From: JBNKVT01 sp050299335
Lineage (GTDB): Bacteria > Pseudomonadota > Alphaproteobacteria > Rhodobacterales > Rhodobacteraceae
Length of the DNA stretch: 26,583 nucleotides
Direction: 5' to 3'
Assembly: GCA_050299335.1 (NCBI GenBank)
Contig: JBNKVT010000060.1
Span: 1 to 26,583, forward strand
Shown here: positions 12,187 through 20,417 of the stretch, piece after piece
How positions within the stretch are numbered: position 1 is the stretch's first letter
Layout of the letters: each line of letters starts with the position of its first letter
The notes under the pieces: model-generated
The model's input: the letters and a program-made list of their open reading frames with translations, nothing else
What the model was told of the DNA's origin: nothing
Databases searched by the model: none
Made by a program: the position numbers and the translations under genes

Positions 12187-15177
12187 TCAGATCGCGAGGC
12201 GGGTATTGTCGGGGTCGTAGAAGACCGTGCCGGTGACGGTGGCGGCGACGGTGCGGTCGGGCATGGGAATGTAGACGGTCTGACCCTGGCGGGCGTGGCC
12301 GCCCTCGACCAGCGCCAGAGCGATCGGGCGGCCCGTGGTGCCGGTGTCATAGGACGAGGTGACATGGCCGACCATTTTCATCGGCAGCGGCTGGTCCTTG
12401 TCGAAGACGATCTGGGCGCCTTCCTCCAGCTTGCTGCCGTCCTCCGTCAGAAGACCTACCAGCTGGCGGCGGTTCTCGGCCACCAGATCGGGCCGGGCGA
12501 GCCCGCGCTTGCCGACGAAATCGGGTTTGGCCTTGCCGATGGCCCAGCCCATGCCGCAATCCTGAGGCGTGACCGTGCCATCAGTGTCCTGCCCGACGAT
12601 GATATAGCCCTTCTCGGCGCGCAGCACATGCATGGTCTCGGTGCCATAGGCGGTGATGCCATGATCCAGCCCGGCCTGCCAGAGCGCCTCCCAGAGCTGG
12701 CGGCCATAGGGGGCCGGGACGTTGACCTCGAAGCCGATCTCGCCGGTGAAGCTGACCCGGAAGAGCCGCGCGGGCAGACCGGCGACGGTGCAGTCCACAC
12801 AGGACATGTGCGGGAAGGCGTCCTCGGTCAGTTCGACGCCCTCGACCAGCGGGGCCAGCAGCCTGGCGGCATTGGGGCCGTTCAGCGCCACGGTGGACCA
12901 TTGCTCGGTGGTCGAGGTCAGCCAGACATTCAGGTCGGGCCATTCGGTCTGAAGGTAATCCTCCATCATGTTCAGCACCCGCGCCGCCCCGCCGGTGGTG
13001 GTGGTGACGTGGAAACGGTCCTCCGACAGCCGCCCGATCACCCCGTCATCGCGGATGAACCCGTCATCGCCCAGAAGCAGCCCGTAGCGGCAGCGGCCGG
13101 GGGCGAGTTTGGTCCAGGGGTTGGTGTACATCCGGTTCATGAATTCGACCGCATCGGGGCCGACGACCTCGATCTTGCCGAGGGTGGAGGCGTCGAAGAT
13201 GCCGACCGACGCGCGAGTGGTGGCGCATTCGCGGCGCACCGCATCGTCCATCGTCTCGCCGGGGCGGGGAAAATACCACGCCCGCCGCCATTGCCCGACC
13301 GGTTCGAACACCGCGCCGTTCTCCTCGGCCCAGGTATCGATCTGCGTCTTGCGCACCACCTCGAAATGGTCGCCCCGGTGATACCCCGCAAACGCCCCGA
13401 AGGTCGTCGGTGTGTAGGGCGGGCGGAAGGTGGTCAGCCCGACCTGCGGCTGTTTCTTGCCCAGCGCGTCGGCGGCGATGTTCAGCCCGTTGATATTCGA
13501 CATCTTGCCCTGATCAGTGGCCATGCCGGTGGTGGTATAGCGCTTGACATGCTCGATCGAGCGCATGCCCTCGCGCACCGCAAGCCGCAGGTCCTTCGCC
13601 GTCACATCGTTCTGGAAATCGACAAAGGCGCGGGCGCGGGCGGGGTTGCGGTCGGTGGGCAGTTCGGTGCGGGTCTCCCCGCTGCCGGGGCGGTCCTGGG
13701 CGACGGAATGCTGCGTCGTGCCGGCGGTCTGGCCGAGGGCGGCCAGCACCTCGCCAACCCGCGCCACCCCGTCATTCAGCGCCGCCGCGATCCCCCAGAG
13801 ACCGCGACCGGCCCCGGCGATGACGCAGTCCTCCGGCGTCTCGTTGGGCAGGAAGGTGGTCAGGTCCTCGTCCCAGGCCAGCGAGCCCTTGGTATGCGAG
13901 AACAGATGCAGCGACGGCGTCCAGCCGCCCGACATCAACAGGCAGTCGCAGGACAGCCATTCCCCGGCCCCGACCGTGCCGCCCTGCACCGGATTGATCC
14001 GCACCGAGGCGACGCGCAGCCGCCCCGACGTGGCGGTCACCGTGTGCGACAGGTTCACCGCGATGCCGCGTTTCTGCGCCTCGGCGAGAAGCTCTTCGCG
14101 GACCGTGGCACGGGTGTCGATAATGGCCTGAACGCTGGCCCCGGCATCGGCGAGGTCGAACCCCGCATACCAGGCGCTGTCATGGCTGGTCACGATCACC
14201 GGCTGGTCGCCTGCCTTCACGCCGTACCGGTTGAGGAAGGTCTGCGCCGATCCCGCCAGCATCACGCCGGGCCGGTCATTGCCGTCGAAGACCAGCGGCT
14301 TTTCCAGCGCGCCCTGGGCCAGCACCACCTGTTTCGCCCGCACCCGCCACATGCGTTCGCGCGGGGTGTCGGCGGGCAGGGTGGCAAGGTGGTCGGTCAG
14401 TTTCTCGACCATGCCGATCATGTTCTGGTGATAGTAACCGATGGCGGTGGTGCGGGTCATGATCCTCACGCCCGCTTCCTTCAGCGCGGCCAGCTTGCCC
14501 TCAAGCCAGTCCCAGGCGGGCTGTCCGTCAATCTCGGCCTGCGGCTCGGACAGGAGGGTCCCTCCGGGTTCGGCATTCTCGTCCACCATCACCACCGACA
14601 GGCCCTTGCCCGCCGCTGTCCCGGCCGCGGCCAGCCCTGCCGGACCCGCGCCGACGATCAAGAGATCGCAATGCAGGTAGCGCGAGGCGTAAGCGTCAGG
14701 GTCTTCCTCGGAGGGCGCCACGCCGAGCCCGGCGGCGGCGCGAATGAAGGGCTCGTAGACCTTGTCCCAGAAGCTCTTCGGCCACATGAAGGTCTTGTAA
14801 TAGAACCCGGCGGGGAAGAAGATATGCGCGGCGTCGTTGATCGCGCCGATGTCGCGTTTCAGGCTCGGGAAGCGGTTCTGGGAGGTGGCTTCGAGCCCGT
14901 TCCAGATCTCCTGCACCGTCGCCCGCGTGTTCGGCTCGAACCGCCCCGGCCCGCGCCTTGTGCCGATCAGGGCGTTCGGTTCCTCGGACCCGGCGGAAAC
15001 CGGGCCGCGCGGGCGGTGATACTTGAAGGACCGGCCCATGAGATGGATGCCATTGGCCAGCAGCGCCGAGGCGACGGTATCGCCCGCCAGCCCCGAAATG
15101 CCGGTGCCGTCGAAGGTGAAATTGACGGGGGTCGCGGCATCGACCCGGCCTTTGCCCGGAACGCGGTAACGGCTCAT
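12187..15177 (-). CDS. soxA: Sarcosine oxidase alpha subunit
   Basis: This is the large subunit of heterotetrameric sarcosine oxidase, which binds NAD and tetrahydrofolate and passes the C1 group from oxidised sarcosine to make methylene-tetrahydrofolate. It has 996 residues, normal for the family. The N-terminal part resembles a 2Fe-2S-ferredoxin-like fold, with FTFDGTGISGLAGDTVASAL, then GRSFKYHRPRG. A Rossmann nucleotide-binding site is at about 171-190 (LLIVGAGPAGLAAAG). The C-terminal third (from about 620) is a GcvT-type folate-binding domain with GIFDASTLGKIEVVGPDA and FTGEIGFEVNVP. I chose ATG 15175-15177, which overlaps the soxD stop (ATGA); the frame is open upstream within soxD, but that part is not family-like. 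This is not the thiosulfate-oxidising SoxA of the same name. Confidence 0.95.
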   Translation of the reverse strand: MSRYRVPGKGRVDAATPVNFTFDGTGISGLAGDTVASALLANGIHLMGRSFKYHRPRGPVSAGSEEPNALIGTRRGPGRFEPNTRATVQEIWNGLEATSQNRFPSLKRDIGAINDAAHIFFPAGFYYKTFMWPKSFWDKVYEPFIRAAAGLGVAPSEEDPDAYASRYLHCDLLIVGAGPAGLAAAGTAAGKGLSVVMVDENAEPGGTLLSEPQAEIDGQPAWDWLEGKLAALKEAGVRIMTRTTAIGYYHQNMIGMVEKLTDHLATLPADTPRERMWRVRAKQVVLAQGALEKPLVFDGNDRPGVMLAGSAQTFLNRYGVKAGDQPVIVTSHDSAWYAGFDLADAGASVQAIIDTRATVREELLAEAQKRGIAVNLSHTVTATSGRLRVASVRINPVQGGTVGAGEWLSCDCLLMSGGWTPSLHLFSHTKGSLAWDEDLTTFLPNETPEDCVIAGAGRGLWGIAAALNDGVARVGEVLAALGQTAGTTQHSVAQDRPGSGETRTELPTDRNPARARAFVDFQNDVTAKDLRLAVREGMRSIEHVKRYTTTGMATDQGKMSNINGLNIAADALGKKQPQVGLTTFRPPYTPTTFGAFAGYHRGDHFEVVRKTQIDTWAEENGAVFEPVGQWRRAWYFPRPGETMDDAVRRECATTRASVGIFDASTLGKIEVVGPDAVEFMNRMYTNPWTKLAPGRCRYGLLLGDDGFIRDDGVIGRLSEDRFHVTTTTGGAARVLNMMEDYLQTEWPDLNVWLTSTTEQWSTVALNGPNAARLLAPLVEGVELTEDAFPHMSCVDCTVAGLPARLFRVSFTGEIGFEVNVPAPYGRQLWEALWQAGLDHGITAYGTETMHVLRAEKGYIIVGQDTDGTVTPQDCGMGWAIGKAKPDFVGKRGLARPDLVAENRRQLVGLLTEDGSKLEEGAQIVFDKDQPLPMKMVGHVTSSYDTGTTGRPIALALVEGGHARQGQTVYIPMPDRTVAATVTGTVFYDPDNTRLAI

Positions 15178-15476
15178 GACGCCTCTCCGGTCAGCGTGGC
15201 GAGGTCGGGGCGCGGTTCGCCGGCCTTGTAGGTGGTCAGGAAACGGTCGGAGACGGTATCGCGAACGGCGTTGAAGAACCTCCCGCAGCCATGCAGATGC
15301 CGCCAGCGCTCGTAGTGGGGCCCGCGGGCGTTCTGGCGGATGAAGAGGAATTCCGCCCATTCGGCGTCGCTTTGTTCGGACGGGGTCTCGGCACGGGTGA
15401 TATGGGCCTGGCCGGCATAGGTGAATTCCAGCTCGGGCAGGGTTTCTTCGCAATAGGGGCAGCGGATCAGCAGCAT
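15174..15476 (-). CDS. soxD: Sarcosine oxidase delta subunit
   Basis: This is the smallest subunit of sarcosine oxidase, a zinc-binding protein at the edge of the complex. It has 100 residues. The N-terminus MLLIRCPYCEE supplies the first two zinc cysteines, and HLHGCGRFFNAVRDT carries the further histidine and cysteine ligands. WAEFLFIRQNARGPHYERW is typical of the family. A strong ribosome site (GAGGAG) overlaps the soxB stop, and its own stop overlaps the soxA start, so the four genes are tightly coupled in the order B-D-A-G. Confidence 0.95.
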   Translation of the reverse strand: MLLIRCPYCEETLPELEFTYAGQAHITRAETPSEQSDAEWAEFLFIRQNARGPHYERWRHLHGCGRFFNAVRDTVSDRFLTTYKAGEPRPDLATLTGEAS

Positions 15477-15486
15477 CTGGGTCTCC

Positions 15487-16740
15487 TCAATGCGCCACGG
15501 CGGCGGCGGCGGCTTCGTCGATCAGACGGCCGGTGCGGAAGCGGTCGAGGGTGAAGGGGGCGTTTATCGGATGGGGCTCGTCCTTGGCCACGGTCCAGGC
15601 CAGCGTATGGGCGGCCCCTGGCGTGGCCTTGAACCCGCCGGTACCCCAGCCGCAATTGACATAGAGGCCCGGGACCGGGGTTTTACCGAGGATGGCTGAC
15701 CGATCCGGGGTCACATCGACGATACCGCCCCATTTGCGCAGCATCCGCATCCGCGAGAAAATCGGGAAGATCTCGGTGATCGCGGCGATCGTGTGCTCGA
15801 TCAGCGGCAGCCCGCCGCGCTGCGAGTAGGAGGTGTACTGGTCCGTCCCCGAGCCGATCACCAATTCGCCCTTGTCAGACTGGGAGATATAGGCGTGGAC
15901 GGCGTTGGACATGACGACGCAGGGGAAAACCGGCTTGACCGGCTCGCTGACCAGCGCCTGCAGCGGATAGCTTTCCAGCGGCAGGCGGACATCGGCGGTC
16001 TGCATGACGACGGAGGTATAGCCCGCCGCCGACACCGCCACCTTCTTCGCCCTGATGAAGCCCTTCGCCGTCTCGACCCCGGCGACCGAGCCATCGGGAT
16101 GGCGGCGGATGGCGGTGACGGCGCAGTTCTGGATGATATCGACACCGCGCGCGGCGGCGGCGCGGGCATAGCCCCAGGCGACCGCATCATGCCGCGCGGT
16201 CCCGGCGCGTTTCTGCAAGGCGCCACCCATCACCGGATAACGGGCGGAACGCGAGATCGACAGCGGCGGGCAGTAGTCCTTGCATTCCTCCGTCGTCAGC
16301 CACTGGTTGTCGACCCCGTTCAGGCGGTTGGAATGCACATGGCGCTTGAAGCTTTGGACATCATGGACGTTATGGGCCAGCATCAGCACGCCGCGATTGG
16401 AATACATGACGTTGTAGTTCAGCTCCTGGCTGAGGCCCTGCCACAGGTCCACCGCGTGATCGTAGAGCCTGGCACTCTCGTCATAGAGATAGTTCGAGCG
16501 GATAATGGTGGTGTTGCGCCCGGTATTGCCGCCCCCCAGCCAGCCCTTGTCGAGCACCGCGACATTGGTGATGCCGTGCTCCCTGGCCAGATAATAGGCC
16601 GCCCCCAGCCCGTGGCCGCCGGCGCCGACGATGATGGCGTCATATTCGGCTTTCGGCTGGCTGTCGGGCCATTGCTCGGGCCAGTTCTTGTGGCCGGTCA
16701 GGGCGTTCCGAAACAGGGAGAGGGCGCTGAAGCGGGTCAT
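15487..16740 (-). CDS. soxB: Sarcosine oxidase beta subunit
   Basis: This is the catalytic subunit that oxidises sarcosine with FAD and passes electrons to a covalently bound FMN, producing peroxide. It has 417 residues, the usual size. The N-terminus MTRFSALSLFRNALTGHKNW matches the family. The FAD-binding site is AIIVGAGGHGLGAAYYLA (about 35-52). GNTGRNTTIIRSNYL (about 71-85) is a conserved block. The histidine in GTARHDAVAWGYA (residue 184) is the likely covalent FMN attachment point, by analogy with characterised enzymes. FKATPGAAHTLAW near the C-terminus is also conserved. It is the first gene of soxBDAG; the 355-base gap to gbcB suggests its own promoter. Confidence 0.96.
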   Translation of the reverse strand: MTRFSALSLFRNALTGHKNWPEQWPDSQPKAEYDAIIVGAGGHGLGAAYYLAREHGITNVAVLDKGWLGGGNTGRNTTIIRSNYLYDESARLYDHAVDLWQGLSQELNYNVMYSNRGVLMLAHNVHDVQSFKRHVHSNRLNGVDNQWLTTEECKDYCPPLSISRSARYPVMGGALQKRAGTARHDAVAWGYARAAAARGVDIIQNCAVTAIRRHPDGSVAGVETAKGFIRAKKVAVSAAGYTSVVMQTADVRLPLESYPLQALVSEPVKPVFPCVVMSNAVHAYISQSDKGELVIGSGTDQYTSYSQRGGLPLIEHTIAAITEIFPIFSRMRMLRKWGGIVDVTPDRSAILGKTPVPGLYVNCGWGTGGFKATPGAAHTLAWTVAKDEPHPINAPFTLDRFRTGRLIDEAAAAAVAH

Positions 16741-17095
16741 TCGGGCGGGCTTTCTGGGCGAAGGGCGGGTCGGGAGGATAATTGCGGCAGGAGAGGTTTA
16801 TTCATCGGACGATTGCGCCATGCTAGCCGGAGGTCTGCGTCAATCCACCCGTGTCAGGGAATCCTCGGTATCGCCTGGCCCTGGAATTCCTGCCAGAACG
16901 CCTCTCACCCCCCCCAGGACGGGCGTGGTGCTGACGCAGGCTGAGAGTGGGTCGTCGGGAAGAGCGCGCCATTTGGCGACATGGCGCGAAAATCTGGACA
17001 GCGCCCGCTTCGGGCCGGGCGTTGCCCTCATTTTCGAGCTTGAAACCGAGGTGGCGGCATCAAGGGCGGTCTTGTCCCGCCCCTTGATCCGTCGC
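16741..17095. other. Intergenic stretch between gbcB and soxB with several palindromes
   Basis: No gene is seen. Reading in the minus direction, a stem formed by 17059-17069 and 17077-17088 (one bulged base) lies just after the gbcB stop and may end the gbcAB transcript. Further on, GC-rich pairing occurs around 17002-17021. The soxB promoter should also lie here; I could not pick out convincing boxes. Confidence 0.45.
16965..16988. promoter_or_regulatory. Candidate operator palindrome upstream of soxB
   Basis: CGCGCCAT (16965-16972) and ATGGCGCG (16981-16988) are exact complements separated by eight bases, a spacing common for dimeric regulators. It lies about 225 bases before the soxB start. 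Whether it is bound by a betaine or sarcosine regulator is unknown. Confidence 0.35.
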
Positions 17096-18190
17096 TCACA
17101 TCTCCACCTCGACATCGGTCAGCGGGGTCGAGCAGCAGATCAGGATCTTGCCCTGGTCGATCTCGCGCTGGCGGATGCCGCCGCCATGCTGCATGTCGAC
17201 CTCGCCCGACAACAGCTTCGACTTGCAGGTGCCGCAGATGCCGCGCTGGCAGGAGGTGACAGGGCGCAGACCCGCCTCGCGGGCGGCGGAGAGGATGGTC
17301 ATGCCGGGGCTGCATTCGACCACATGGCCGGTCTTCGGGAAACTGACCCGCAGCACCTGGCCACTGACCTCGGGCGCGGCGACGGGTTCGTCGAAACTTC
17401 CCGCCGTCTCGGCACCGAAATCGAAGCTTTCCTCGAAGTAATTGGCCATGTCGAAACCGGCCTCGGTGAGGATGGCGCGGACGGCTTCCATGAACAGGCC
17501 CGGCCCGCAGCAGAAGATCTTGCGCTCCAGGAAATCGGGGGACATCAGCGCCAGCATCTGCGGGGTCAGGCGGCCGGTATAGCCGGTCCAGGCGTCGTCG
17601 GCCGATGCGGTCTCGCAGGTCAGCGCCAGTTTCAGGGTCGGATTCTGGCGGGCGAGCAGCCTCAGTTCGTGATGGAAGATCAGATCGGACGGCGTGCGGG
17701 CCGCGTGGACGAAATGCAGGTCGTGGGGCGTGCCGAGATCGCAGGCGGTGCGGGTCATCGACATCATCGGGGTGATGCCGCTACCGGCGGAGATGAAGAG
17801 CAGTTTCTGTTCGGTGGTGGCATCGGTGGTGAACTCGCCGCCCGGTCCCATGCCCCCGATTTCCTTGCCCGGCGCCATATTGTCATGCAACCAGTTCGAG
17901 CCCGGCCCCCCGGGCACCCGCTTGACCGTGATCTCGATCCGGTAGGGCCGGGCGGCGGAACCGGAAATCGTGTAGCAACGCGGGATCATGCCCGAGACCG
18001 GCAGGTCGAAGGTCATGTATTGGCCGGGATAGAACCGGAAGACCCGCGGCTCGCGGGCCGAGAAGACGAAGGTGCGCGCGTCATGGGTCTCCTGGCGGAC
18101 CTGGCGGCAGACGAGGGTGTCGTCATGCTCGGGGTCCCAGAGCGGGATGCCGGTGGAATCGGTGAAGATTTCGCGCGGTGTTTCCGTCAT
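17096..18190 (-). CDS. gbcB: Glycine betaine demethylase reductase component (flavin/2Fe-2S)
   Basis: This is the electron-transfer partner of the Rieske oxygenase encoded just upstream; it passes electrons from NAD(P)H through flavin and a plant-type 2Fe-2S centre. It has 364 residues. The flavin domain shows YPGQYMTFDLP and RCYTISGSA (the RxYS-like flavin motif). The nucleotide domain shows FISAGSGITPMMSM and ends with KIFCCGPGLFMEAV. The C-terminal ferredoxin has cysteines at about 314, 319, 322 and 352 or 353 in CQRGICGTC and ILICCSTP. The start at 18190 overlaps the gbcA stop (ATGA); upstream extension lies inside gbcA. The name rests on the neighbour and family; carnitine or stachydrine monooxygenase reductases are close relatives. 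Confidence 0.88.
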   Translation of the reverse strand: MTETPREIFTDSTGIPLWDPEHDDTLVCRQVRQETHDARTFVFSAREPRVFRFYPGQYMTFDLPVSGMIPRCYTISGSAARPYRIEITVKRVPGGPGSNWLHDNMAPGKEIGGMGPGGEFTTDATTEQKLLFISAGSGITPMMSMTRTACDLGTPHDLHFVHAARTPSDLIFHHELRLLARQNPTLKLALTCETASADDAWTGYTGRLTPQMLALMSPDFLERKIFCCGPGLFMEAVRAILTEAGFDMANYFEESFDFGAETAGSFDEPVAAPEVSGQVLRVSFPKTGHVVECSPGMTILSAAREAGLRPVTSCQRGICGTCKSKLLSGEVDMQHGGGIRQREIDQGKILICCSTPLTDVEVEM

Positions 18191-19461
18191 TGGGCCGCGA
18201 CTTTCTCCGACCGATCGGCGAAATATTCCCGGATGCGGTCGATATACCAGCCGGTAAAGGCCTCGACATGGGGTTCGGTATAGCGCGAATAGGGGCCCGG
18301 CTCGTATCCGATCATCTCGCTGCCCGCCTGGGCGATCCCGACCAGATCGGAATCCTGCTGGTTGGTGTGCATCCAGACCTGGTTGAGATTGTCGAGACTG
18401 TAATCCTCGCCCTCGATCGCGTCCTTGTGGACGAGCCAGGTGGTGCGCAGCAGCGTGCGGGTGGCGCTGATCGGCAGGACCGAGAAGGTCACCACGTGGT
18501 CGGACAGGAAATGGTGCCAGGAATTGGGCTGGGTCCAGACGCTGAGCCCGCCGAGTTTCGGGTCGGTGAAATTGCCCAGCAGCTTTCTCGAGGCGACCTT
18601 GGTGTCGACGGTATGCGACTCGCCTTCCCACATCAGCGGCAGGCGCATGGTGCGGTAGCCGGTGACCTCGCGCAGGTGATCCTCTTCCGCCGAGGGCAGG
18701 CCGCAGGATTCCCAGCGGGCATGGCTCTGGCGAACGTCCTCGGCGTATTTTTCCACATTCTCCGAATGCCGTTCATCCAGGTCGTCGGGCGAGAAGCCGA
18801 AGCCGTATTCAGACAAGGGCACGGTCAGCTGCGGATGGTTGGTCTCACAATGGTAGCATTCGCGGTTGTTCTCCATCGTCAGCTTCCAGTTGCCGGGCTC
18901 CAGCAGGTCATGGGTATGCGCAACCTTGCAGTTCGGGATGTCATGCGGGGCGAGATAGGGTTCCAGCACCCGCGCCATATCCTCGATATCCGCCGGGGCG
19001 TCCTTGGCGAGGCAGATGAAGATCAGCCCGCCGATGGAACGGACATGGACGGGTTTCAACCCGTGGCAGCTGCGGTCGAAATCGCTTCCCATATGCTCGG
19101 CATGGATGAGGGCGCCGTCCTCGGAATAGGTCCAGCCATGATAGCGGCAGACGATATTGCCGATCGTCGCGGTCCGGTCGTGGATCAGACGCGCCCCCCG
19201 GTGGCGGCAGACATTGTGGAAGCCGCGGACTTTCATGTCGTCGCCGCGCAGAAGCAGCACCGAGGTCGGCCCGATCTCGACGGTCACGCAGTCGCCCGGC
19301 TCGGGAAGCTCGGGATCGCTGGCAACGAAGATCCAGTGCCGGCCGAAGATCGCCTCGAGATCGAGATCGTGGATTTCGGGAGCCGAGTAGAAGGGCGCTT
19401 CAAGGCTCTTCCATTCCTGGCGCCGGGCGGCGAGGGCGGCAAAATCGAAAGCGTCAGGCAT
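18187..19461 (-). CDS. gbcA: Glycine betaine demethylase oxygenase component (Rieske)
   Basis: This Rieske non-haem iron oxygenase is expected to demethylate glycine betaine to dimethylglycine, releasing formaldehyde. It has 424 residues. The Rieske centre is CRH (C85, H87) and CRYH (C105, H108) in FHNVCRHRGA and NIVCRYHGWTY. The catalytic iron site is in NWKLTMENNRECYHCETNHP, with H204 and H209 as likely ligands. LVHKDAIEGEDY and the C-terminal YEPGPYSRYTEPHVEAFTGW match GbcA-type proteins. The ribosome site GAGG precedes ATG 19459-19461. It is co-transcribed with gbcB and lies upstream of sarcosine oxidase, which supports betaine catabolism. Related quaternary amines (proline betaine, carnitine) remain possible substrates. 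Confidence 0.88.
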   Translation of the reverse strand: MPDAFDFAALAARRQEWKSLEAPFYSAPEIHDLDLEAIFGRHWIFVASDPELPEPGDCVTVEIGPTSVLLLRGDDMKVRGFHNVCRHRGARLIHDRTATIGNIVCRYHGWTYSEDGALIHAEHMGSDFDRSCHGLKPVHVRSIGGLIFICLAKDAPADIEDMARVLEPYLAPHDIPNCKVAHTHDLLEPGNWKLTMENNRECYHCETNHPQLTVPLSEYGFGFSPDDLDERHSENVEKYAEDVRQSHARWESCGLPSAEEDHLREVTGYRTMRLPLMWEGESHTVDTKVASRKLLGNFTDPKLGGLSVWTQPNSWHHFLSDHVVTFSVLPISATRTLLRTTWLVHKDAIEGEDYSLDNLNQVWMHTNQQDSDLVGIAQAGSEMIGYEPGPYSRYTEPHVEAFTGWYIDRIREYFADRSEKVAAQ

Positions 19462-19606
19462 GGTTGGTTACCTCGGTAGCGGAATGGTGATGTTGCGACG
19501 GGTCTTGGCAGGGGCGGCGGTAAGGGGCATCCCGGGTGGTCTCTGGTTCCGGGTGCGGGTTGTGGCCGGAGACGTAATCCCGGTCCCCGTCGTGGTCCGA
19601 GTTCCT

Positions 19607-19678
19607 GCCCCAGTTTTGGCCCCAGTTTTTGCCCCAGTTTTTGCCCCAGTTTTGGCCCCAATTCTGACCCCGATCATG
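19607..19678. repeat. 12-bp tandem repeat, about six units
   Basis: The unit GCCCCAGTTTTK repeats exactly every 12 bases: four near-identical copies (19607-19654), a fifth with two changes (19655-19666) and a decayed sixth (19667-19678). The units abut without spacers. On the minus strand the repeat lies 146-217 bases upstream of the gbcA start. In one minus-strand frame it would encode a repeated N-W-G-Q/K tetrapeptide, but that ORF is not otherwise gene-like. Confidence 0.85.
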
Positions 19679-20307
19679 ATACGCCACCGCAACCAGCCAG
19701 GCAAGTTGCCGCCGCCGAAGCAATCGGCAGCTGTCCGGGGTCGTGACTGCGTCCAAAGGGACCGACGGTATTGGCCGGCATCGCGCTCTTTTCCACAAAC
19801 TGGCGGCACTCGGGAACACCCGATGCCGGCACCCGCCCCGGTCTTCGGAGGCAGAAATGACCATTTCCTTCCGGACCGGCCAGAGGGAGAAATTATAAGT
19901 CATTTTGCCGGTAAATTTGCGCCAACCCAGGTCTGTGGACCGCATCGCTGCGCCATGGCCGGAGAAATGCGCAAACTCACCGGAAGTATCCGGTGCTCTG
20001 GCGGTCAGGTTGATATGCCGTTTCGAGCGGATAACCTTGCCGGGGCCGCCGGAAGAGCTTTTGGTATTTTGTGTTTACATTCAGTTAAAATACCGGCCGA
20101 TCCGACCAGCACCTCCGCCACTTCCGGCCGTGTCCGGGCGGCGCGCACGATCCGGGAACGGGGGAGATCCCGGGCGTCGGCCACCGGCCGGAACGGGTCC
20201 GGAAACCTGTCAAAACCAGCGATTTCTGACGCGAGCGTGAGGGCGTTGTCTCAAAAAATCCGGGTTTCGAGGGTGGATAACCGAAGAGATTCGTGTTCAA
20301 ACTGTAT

Positions 20308-20332
20308 TCGCATGCGACATTCCTAATGTCGC
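20308..20332. promoter_or_regulatory. Overlapping palindrome and hairpin upstream of the importer
   Basis: TCGCATGCGA (20308-20317) is a perfect 10-bp palindrome, and it overlaps a hairpin GCGACATT (20314-20321) with AATGTCGC (20325-20332). They lie about 85-110 bases before the binding-protein start. They could be an operator or a leader hairpin. Confidence 0.4.
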
Positions 20333-20417
20333 TTTCGACTTTCCATCCGTCTGATGCGAAGGTCGATGAATCCATGTCTGCCGCGTGCAGCAATGAAAAA
20401 ATAAACAGGGAGACATC

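Larger units (their letters stand above)
19462..20417. other. Long divergent intergenic region between gbcA and the ABC importer
   Basis: This 956-base region contains no convincing gene. It carries a 12-bp tandem repeat (19607-19678), a hairpin CACCGGA/TCCGGTG (19978-19984, 19989-19995), an AT-rich patch near 20060-20095 with a weak promoter-like pair (TTGGTA at 20061, TAAAAT at 20086, spacing 19), and a palindrome pair near 20308-20332. Promoters for both gbcAB and the importer must lie here, so it is the likely control region of the whole locus. Confidence 0.6.

Noticed and set aside
11419..15231. A 1270-codon open frame on the plus strand opposite soxA and soxG
   Set aside because: It lies antisense to clear sarcosine oxidase genes, is rich in Gly/Arg/Asp/His as expected for a GC-rich shadow frame, and shows no family motif.
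11617..16740. Thiosulfate-oxidising Sox system suggested by the gene symbols
   Set aside because: The proteins are sarcosine oxidase subunits (GcvT-type folate domain, FAD/FMN sites, SoxD zinc cysteines); no cytochrome or SoxYZ-like genes are present.
19607..19678. Possible CRISPR array
   Set aside because: The 12-base units abut directly with no spacers, and no cas genes are present.
19454..19945. A minus-strand frame encoding an N-W-G-Q/K repeat protein through the minisatellite
   Set aside because: The repeat unit is a multiple of three, so any frame gives a periodic peptide. The rest of the frame has no recognisable features and the end overlaps the gbcA start.
19460..20326. A 288-codon plus-strand open frame in the gbcA/importer control region
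   Set aside because: Its composition is low-complexity (the tandem repeat gives runs of P, V and A), there is no ribosome site, and it begins inside the gbcA leader.
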